From: Zhongshania sp. R06B22
GTDB lineage: Bacteria > Pseudomonadota > Gammaproteobacteria > Pseudomonadales > Spongiibacteraceae
NCBI RefSeq assembly: GCF_040892595.1
Contig: NZ_JBFRYB010000001.1
Location: 1,116,001 to 1,180,000, forward strand
DNA length: 64,000 nt
Reading direction: 5' to 3'
The notes beneath the pieces are model-generated. The model was not told where the DNA came from, did not search any database, and worked only from the letters and a program-made list of their open reading frames with translations. Position numbers and translations under genes: made by a program. Positions 59,049-64,000 of the stretch are shown here, piece after piece. The first letter of the stretch is position 1. The number at the start of each line of letters is the position of its first letter.

Positions 59049-60683
59049 GTGAAGAGACGACATTTTTTACGCGCAGTGACTACGGCTTCCATCGCGGTAC
59101 CAATACTGACCGCCTGTGGTGGTAGCAGTAATTCTGGTTCCAGTTCGTCACCATCGATTCCGCCGACCTCGGATATCGATGTGTCATTTGTTCACGGCGT
59201 GGCGAGTGGTGATCCCTTAGATGATCGCGTGATTCTCTGGACGCGAGTCACCCCAACACAAACGCCCTCGGGCGATATCCCGGTGTTGTGCGAGGTCTCT
59301 GAAGATCGTGAGTTTAGCAGCATTGTGCTGTCGGAAATATTCAATACCAGTGCCGAACGGGATTACACGGTTAAGTTTGATGCGGCGGGTTTATTATCAG
59401 AGACGCAGTACTGGTATCGCTTTTCAGTTGGCGATACCCAGTCGCCACTAGGGCGGGCATTAACTCTGCCGACCCCAGGGCAGTACGCAGAACGTCTGCG
59501 TTATGCGGTATGTTCATGTAGTAGCTATCCCCACGGGTATTTCTCGGTCTACCGCATGATTGCCAATCGCCCCGATCTCGATTTTGTCTTGCACCTCGGC
59601 GATTATATTTACGAATATGCTGATGGTGAATACGGCGATAATGCCCAGCGCTTACTCGATCCACCCCATGAGATTTTGGTGCTTGATGACTATCGTCGTC
59701 GCTACGCTCACTACCGCAAAGATGTCGATCTTCAAGCGGCGCATGCGCTGCATCCCTTTATTACCATTTGGGATGACCACGAATCCGCAAATGACTCTTA
59801 TATGGATGGCGCAGAAAATCACAGCGAGGGTGAGGGCGAATGGCCAGCGCGTAAGGCGCAGGCTATACAGGCTTATTTTGAGTGGATGCCTATTCGGCCG
59901 CCAACGGCGAGTGAAGACAGTATATATCGCGCTTTTCGCTACGGTGACTTAGCCGATTTTATTATGCTTGATACGCGGCTTGAGGGCCGTGTTAAGCAGC
60001 TCGGAAATCCAGTTGATCCCGCCCGAGCCGATGCCCGTGATCTCTTGGGTCAAACCCAAAAAGAATGGTTTAAAAATAAATTAGGTATCGCCCAAGGGCA
60101 ATGGAAATTTGTTGGTCAGCAGGTGATGTTTGCGCAACTGCAATTACTTGAAATCCAACGTCTGCTGCCGGGCGTCCCGACTAATGATTTCAGTCCGCTG
60201 GTAGCCATCAATATGGATCAGTGGGATGGCTATCCGGTAGAGCGTGAAGAAATACTCGATTTTGTCGAGGAAAATAGCATTAATAATCTGGTGGTACTCA
60301 CCGGAGATATTCACACCAGCTGGGCGAATGAGCTTTATAAAAGCAGTGCGGTAGTCACAGGTGGCGTCTTTGAAGAGCCCTTGGGTGTTGAGTTTGTCGC
60401 GCCTAGTATCACCTCTCCCGGCTTTCCCGATGGCGCTGCGGAATTGGTGTCTGCGGTATTGCCGGTGGTGAATCCACATATGAAATATACCGACCTGAAG
60501 AATCACGGTTTTATACTGATGGATGTAACTCATCAGCGCGCGCAGGCAGAATTCTACTATGCCAAGAATATTGATTCCGCCGCGGAGTCGGGGGTGGAGT
60601 CGGCTAAGGTAAAAACCCTGATGGTAAATAGCGGTAGCAGTCGGCTTATTGAAGATACGCCGGTGTCATATCCTAAAGTCTGA
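59049..60683 (+). CDS. PhoD-like alkaline phosphatase/phosphodiesterase with Tat lipoprotein signal
   Basis: 544 residues from GTG 59049. The N-terminus MKRRHFLRAVTTASIAVPIL has the twin-arginine motif RRHFL and ends in a lipobox LTAC, so a Tat-exported lipoprotein is likely; tatABC lies at 11.5-12.9 kb. PhoD N-terminal domain (about 45-140, FVHGVASGDPLDDRVILWTR) and the metallophosphatase domain with CSCSSYPHGYFSVYRMIA, FVLHLGDYIYEYADGEYG, TIWDDHESANDSY and VVLTGDIHTSWANEL holding the Ca/Fe ligands. PhoD enzymes hydrolyse phosphate mono- and diesters during phosphate limitation. Possible Pho-box-like repeats lie upstream. Confidence 0.92.
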   Translation: MKRRHFLRAVTTASIAVPILTACGGSSNSGSSSSPSIPPTSDIDVSFVHGVASGDPLDDRVILWTRVTPTQTPSGDIPVLCEVSEDREFSSIVLSEIFNTSAERDYTVKFDAAGLLSETQYWYRFSVGDTQSPLGRALTLPTPGQYAERLRYAVCSCSSYPHGYFSVYRMIANRPDLDFVLHLGDYIYEYADGEYGDNAQRLLDPPHEILVLDDYRRRYAHYRKDVDLQAAHALHPFITIWDDHESANDSYMDGAENHSEGEGEWPARKAQAIQAYFEWMPIRPPTASEDSIYRAFRYGDLADFIMLDTRLEGRVKQLGNPVDPARADARDLLGQTQKEWFKNKLGIAQGQWKFVGQQVMFAQLQLLEIQRLLPGVPTNDFSPLVAINMDQWDGYPVEREEILDFVEENSINNLVVLTGDIHTSWANELYKSSAVVTGGVFEEPLGVEFVAPSITSPGFPDGAAELVSAVLPVVNPHMKYTDLKNHGFILMDVTHQRAQAEFYYAKNIDSAAESGVESAKVKTLMVNSGSSRLIEDTPVSYPKV

Positions 60684-60752
60684 TCGTGCTTGTAGAGATT
60701 GAAATTACACCAGCCGCAGAATATCAGCACAAAAGAATCCGAGAGAAATGTA

Positions 60753-62789
60753 ATGAGATACCTAGCCAATTTACTACTACTTAGCTTTATGGTTGCCTTG
60801 GCCGCCTGTGGTGGTTCGTCTTCTAACAGTCCTTCGCCGGCAGCGGTGGATGACGAGCTTGTTGACCAAACACCGGTAGACGAAACACCCGATGGCATCA
60901 CTGAACCGGCGGTAAGAATGATCTTGCTCGGTGATAGTGGTAGCGGCAGTGCTGGCGCCTATGCGGTGGGTGAGGCGGTCGCTAAAGTCTGCGCTGTAAA
61001 ATCGTGCGATATAGTGCTGGGGCTGGGTGATAATATTTATGAATCTGGGGTGAGCTCCGAGCTAGATCCCCAGTTTGAAGAAAAATTTGAACTACCTTTT
61101 GCGCCCATCGACTTGCCGTTTTATATGGTGCTGGGCAACCATGATAATAGCGGATTCTTTGGTGGCGATGGCGCGAACAATTCGAATGGTGATTTTCAGG
61201 TCGATTACCACTACCGTGATGCGCTGCATCCCGAGCAGCCACGCCAAACATCACGCTGGCATATGCCTGCACGCTACTATCGTTTAATTCAAGGTGGTGA
61301 TGCGGCGGAGCCGTTGGTCGAATTTTTTGCTGTTGACTCTAATCAAATCGCCGGCGGCTTTCCCGACAGCGATGAAAATTACTCTTACAACAACTATGGT
61401 CTGGCGCAAGCCCAGTGGTTAAAGGCGGCAATGGCAAACAGCAAAGCCAAGTGGAAAATTGCCTTTGCACATCACCCCTATCTCTCCAACGGCTCCCACG
61501 GCAATGCCGGTAATTATGATGGTATACCGGGGTTTGTGGCGCCAGTATTGGCAGGCAGCCGCTATAAGGCATTTTTAGAAGAGACCGTGTGTGATAAAGC
61601 GGACTTCTTCTTTGCCGGCCACGATCATGATCTGCAATGGCTAATGCCAGTGGCGTCCTGCGGCAAAACTAGTTTTATCGTTTCTGGCGCGGCGAGTAAA
61701 ACCCGCAGTTTGGAGAACCGTGATGACAATGCGGTCTATTACGAAAAAGGCGATAGCTACGGTTTTGTTTGGGTGGAGATTAAGGGCGATAAAATGGTCG
61801 CTGAAGTTTATCAAGTCAATCCAGATGATGCGGCCCTAGGTTTGGGTTCATTGACCGCACCGCAGCCTGCATTTCGACGTGAACAAAGCCAGCAAGCTGC
61901 CATTGGCTTGCCTGAATCAGATGGCTTTACCAATCCCTTAGCAGGGGAGTCGGGATTTGATGTCGGTGCTCAGGACGGTAATCTTGATCCTGTTCAAGCC
62001 CAGTTTGCGGATGGCTTCGCGACCCTTGCTGCTGCGATTCCAGAGGAAAATCTCGCAGGTGTGGTGGCGGCGGTTGGTGAGTCTGGTAATGCGCTGTTGG
62101 AAGTGGCGGACTCCCTATTAACTGGCCTGCAGGGTGCGGCAACTGAGCAGAACCCAGAATTGGCTCTAGCCGGCGGTGAGCGTGCGGCGCAAGCGCTGTT
62201 GTACGCATTGCAAAGTTTGCAGAGCGCAATACCGGCTACTGGTGATGAAGGCCTACCCGCACCGTTTGATCAGCTCAGTGCCGCGCTGGAGCAGTTTAGC
62301 GGCGAGGCGGGTAGCGAAGATGATGCGGCGAGCGCCGACTTGCGAGGTCTGACTGACCCATTGAGTAATTTGGCCGCCAACATCCAAGGTATTGTCGACA
62401 GTATCGAAGAGGAAGGCGGCAGTGTGCCGGTGGTAGGTGGCGCCTTGAGTTTGCTGTCAGAATTACTGTTTGACGTGACCCGCGTTATCGACGCAGTGGG
62501 CAATGTCAGCACTAGTGAAGTCGGTCAAGTGCTGGTGTCTACCACCGACGATTTGCTGGCTAATTTGCTGCTTAAGGTTATTCCAATAGAGCAATTTGCC
62601 CCCGCCGAGATTAGCGATGCCATTGGCCTGGGTCCTAAATTTATCAGCACCGGCTTGCTTGTAGTGGTGCGTGAAGTGACTTATGACCTCGATACCCTAG
62701 TGCTGCCACCGTTGCTGCAAGGCCTGAGTGTATTGCCCCTGTCTGCTTTAGATAGTTTATTTGAGGGCTTGGCTGGGATTGGTGGTTAA
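60753..62789 (+). CDS. Metallophosphoesterase lipoprotein with long C-terminal extension
   Basis: 678 residues from ATG 60753 after GAGAGAA. Lipoprotein signal MRYLANLLLLSFMVALAAC. The calcineurin-like domain (about 45-380) has ILLGDSGSG, VLGLGDNIYESGVSSE, MVLGNHDNSG, FAHHPYLSNGSHG and FAGHDHDLQWL, a complete dinuclear metal site of the purple acid phosphatase kind. The last 290 residues (about 390-678) are unlike phosphatases: Ala/Leu-rich helices with acidic linkers and hydrophobic stretches such as VPVVGGALSLLSELLFDVTR and LPPLLQGLSVLPLSALDSLF, ending in Gly. They might anchor it to an outer-membrane or matrix partner. 69 bases after the PhoD-like gene, so probably co-transcribed. Confidence 0.87.
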   Translation: MRYLANLLLLSFMVALAACGGSSSNSPSPAAVDDELVDQTPVDETPDGITEPAVRMILLGDSGSGSAGAYAVGEAVAKVCAVKSCDIVLGLGDNIYESGVSSELDPQFEEKFELPFAPIDLPFYMVLGNHDNSGFFGGDGANNSNGDFQVDYHYRDALHPEQPRQTSRWHMPARYYRLIQGGDAAEPLVEFFAVDSNQIAGGFPDSDENYSYNNYGLAQAQWLKAAMANSKAKWKIAFAHHPYLSNGSHGNAGNYDGIPGFVAPVLAGSRYKAFLEETVCDKADFFFAGHDHDLQWLMPVASCGKTSFIVSGAASKTRSLENRDDNAVYYEKGDSYGFVWVEIKGDKMVAEVYQVNPDDAALGLGSLTAPQPAFRREQSQQAAIGLPESDGFTNPLAGESGFDVGAQDGNLDPVQAQFADGFATLAAAIPEENLAGVVAAVGESGNALLEVADSLLTGLQGAATEQNPELALAGGERAAQALLYALQSLQSAIPATGDEGLPAPFDQLSAALEQFSGEAGSEDDAASADLRGLTDPLSNLAANIQGIVDSIEEEGGSVPVVGGALSLLSELLFDVTRVIDAVGNVSTSEVGQVLVSTTDDLLANLLLKVIPIEQFAPAEISDAIGLGPKFISTGLLVVVREVTYDLDTLVLPPLLQGLSVLPLSALDSLFEGLAGIGG

Positions 62790-62801
62790 ACTCATATTGT
62801 T

Positions 62802-62830
62802 GACGCCCTTTGCTTTGCTTGCGGGGCGTC
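62802..62830 (+). terminator. Hairpin after the metallophosphoesterase gene
   Basis: GACGCCC (62802-62808) and GGGCGTC (62824-62830) with a 15-base loop, 12 bases after the stop. A perfect palindrome GATTCAGA-T-TCTGAATC follows at 62839-62855, itself followed by CATTCCAGTTTTTTG. One of these probably ends the transcript; the second has a T6 run 7 bases beyond it. Confidence 0.45.
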
Positions 62831-62903
62831 GAATTCAAGATTCAGATTCTGAATCCATTCCAGTTTTTTGATGACGGTAAATGCTGACTGAGTTTGCTAA
62901 GGA

Positions 62904-63926
62904 TTAAGCGAGCTCGGAGAGTTGCTGGCCGGCTAAGAGTGCGACCAAATTAGCGAATAGCACACTGCCGTTTTCCTTGCTCTGGCCTTTTTGCGCGGCA
63001 TCTATGCGGGTGGCGAGCTGCAGAAGTTTGCCGAGTTGAACGCTTTTTAAGCGGCGCAGCGCATTTTTGTAGAGTGTTTTGCGTTTGTCCCATACCCGGG
63101 CGCCATCTAAAACTCGGTCTACACCGCCGCCCTGTTCCAATTGCTGCGCGCATTGGTAGAGGGTGCGAATTTCTCGGGTGATGGCACCTAACATGGCGAT
63201 GTCTTCGCCGCCCTCGGCCTGCAGGCTATTTAGCATTTGCAGGGCATTGCCGGCATTGCCTGCCAGTGCGGTATCAATTAGCTTAAATACGTCATAGCGA
63301 GCGCTACTGGCGACGGCATTGGCGACAATGTCGGCGGTGATGGTTTTTTCACCGGCTAAAATTTTGAGTTTAGAAATTTCTTGGTCGGCGGCGAGTAGAT
63401 TACCCTCAACTCGGTCTGCCAAGAGCTGTACTGCGTCGTTATCGGCATTCAGACCAATATTGCGCATGCGCTGCATGATCCAGTTATTCAGATGTTGGCG
63501 ATCAATCGGCCAGACTTGAATAACGGCGCCAGCGCTGTCCAGCGCTTTCACCCACTTGCTGTTCATGCTGCGGCTGTCGAGCTTGCCACAGCTAACTAAT
63601 AAGATGTTGCTGCCGTCGGCGCGCTGCAGATATTCCTGTAGTGCCGCCGACGTTTTTTGATCCATTTTGCTGCCGCCAAGGCGGAGTTCAATAAGCTTGC
63701 GCTCGCCGAATAATGACATCGACTGGCCGGCGTCTAGCAATTGGCCCCAGTCAAAGCTGCGATCAACATTGAGGACTTCGCGCTCGCTAATACCTTCTTT
63801 TCGGCAGTGCTGGCGAATGGTGTCGCAACATTCCTGGGTAATAAGCAGTTCGTCGCCACACACTAAGTAGGCAGTCAGTAACTGCTTGCTGAGTTGTCCG
63901 GCGAGTTGTTCTGACCTTATCCGCAT
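62904..63926 (-). CDS. holA: DNA polymerase III subunit delta
   Basis: 340 residues, normal length. The delta subunit opens the beta clamp within the clamp loader. N-terminal AAA+-like domain with LTAYLVCGDELLITQECCDT and SMSLFGERKLIELRLGG; middle lid domain and C-terminal collar with IAMLGAITREIRTLYQCAQQ and TLYKNALRRLKSVQLGKLLQ. Its ATG overlaps the stop of the preceding lptE gene (TAATG), the standard gammaproteobacterial lptE-holA arrangement. Confidence 0.95.
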   Translation of the reverse strand: MRIRSEQLAGQLSKQLLTAYLVCGDELLITQECCDTIRQHCRKEGISEREVLNVDRSFDWGQLLDAGQSMSLFGERKLIELRLGGSKMDQKTSAALQEYLQRADGSNILLVSCGKLDSRSMNSKWVKALDSAGAVIQVWPIDRQHLNNWIMQRMRNIGLNADNDAVQLLADRVEGNLLAADQEISKLKILAGEKTITADIVANAVASSARYDVFKLIDTALAGNAGNALQMLNSLQAEGGEDIAMLGAITREIRTLYQCAQQLEQGGGVDRVLDGARVWDKRKTLYKNALRRLKSVQLGKLLQLATRIDAAQKGQSKENGSVLFANLVALLAGQQLSELA

Positions 63927-64000
63927 TAGCGAGCGTCTTGAATTTGATGTGACCAGAATTCTACTTGCCGAGCGAGGCGAATACTCAGCTGCTCGCGCAT
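63926..64000 (-). CDS. lptE: LPS assembly lipoprotein LptE, C-terminal end (partial)
   Basis: Open to the end of the window; the last 24 residues (MREQLSIRLARQVEFWSHQI and QDAR) resemble the C-terminal helix of LptE (an M-R-x-(D/E) start followed by basic helical turns). LptE plugs the LptD barrel to insert lipopolysaccharide into the outer membrane. The TAATG overlap with holA matches the conserved lptE-holA order, which is the main support. Only the tail is visible, so confidence is moderate. Confidence 0.75.
   Translation of the reverse strand: MREQLSIRLARQVEFWSHQIQDAR

Overview
The window is a chromosomal segment of a gammaproteobacterium. Several blocks follow the Pseudomonas gene order (rnr-rlmB-rpsF-rpsR-yybS-like-rplI-dnaB; ubiE-ubiJ-ubiB-hisI-hisE-tatABC; mrcA divergent from pilMNOPQ-aroKB; gltBD-hemE; lptE-holA). 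The joining of these blocks, the chromosomal DnaT-like/lambda-P-like pair and the many envelope lipoproteins suggest a marine relative such as the Cellvibrionales/Spongiibacteraceae; this placement is inference. No insertion sequence, prophage, CRISPR array or integrase gene was seen.

Layout. 1-3.8 kb: end of a DUF1329 gene, a YCF48-like six-Asp-box beta-propeller and an MMPL/RND exporter, probably an envelope lipid-export set. 3.8-4.4 kb: AT-rich spacer and tRNA-Leu(CAG) on the minus strand. 4.4-11.5 kb: RNA decay and modification (rnr, rlmB), ribosomal proteins S6, S18 and L9 with a membrane protein between them, then the replicative helicase dnaB. 11.5-18.6 kb (all minus): a primosome-like pair (a protein with three tandem DnaT-type ssDNA-binding domains and a lambda-P-like protein), ubiquinone genes ubiE/J/B, hisI/hisE and the Tat translocase. 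18.7-22.6 kb: radA and PBP1A convergent. 22.7-29.4 kb: type IV pilus assembly operon pilMNOPQ running into aroK-aroB. 29.6-36.6 kb: glutamate synthase gltBD and hemE.

36.7-44.2 kb: mixed housekeeping and envelope genes (DUF1415, DUF4136 lipoprotein, tag, M48 lipoprotein peptidase, cysE, a TrmB-like methyltransferase, a hexapeptide acyltransferase, MAPEG protein, a secreted propeller-like protein). 44.5-51.9 kb: fadH facing a TetR regulator across two identical palindromic sites, an ABC-2 exporter, a HAD phosphatase, an MDR oxidoreductase and a TesB thioesterase; several of these touch acyl-CoA or lipid metabolism. 52.0-54.3 kb: ampD-ampE and a ROK sugar kinase, fitting cell-wall recycling. 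54.4-57.2 kb: cobalamin adenosylation and nucleotide-loop assembly (PduO-type transferase, cobU, cobT, cobC) with no cobS nearby. 57.3-62.8 kb: a SHOCT protein, a small lipoprotein, a Tat-exported PhoD-like phosphatase and a lipoprotein metallophosphoesterase with a long uncharacterised C-terminal half. 62.9-64 kb: holA and the end of lptE.

The most unusual item is the DnaT x3 / lambda-P-like pair at 16.8-18.6 kb, a candidate chromosomal helicase-loading or replication-restart module. Other notable points are an intrinsic terminator ending a few bases before the dnaB start codon, a likely S6:S18 autoregulatory leader before rpsF, and the twin palindromic operators between fadH and tetR.
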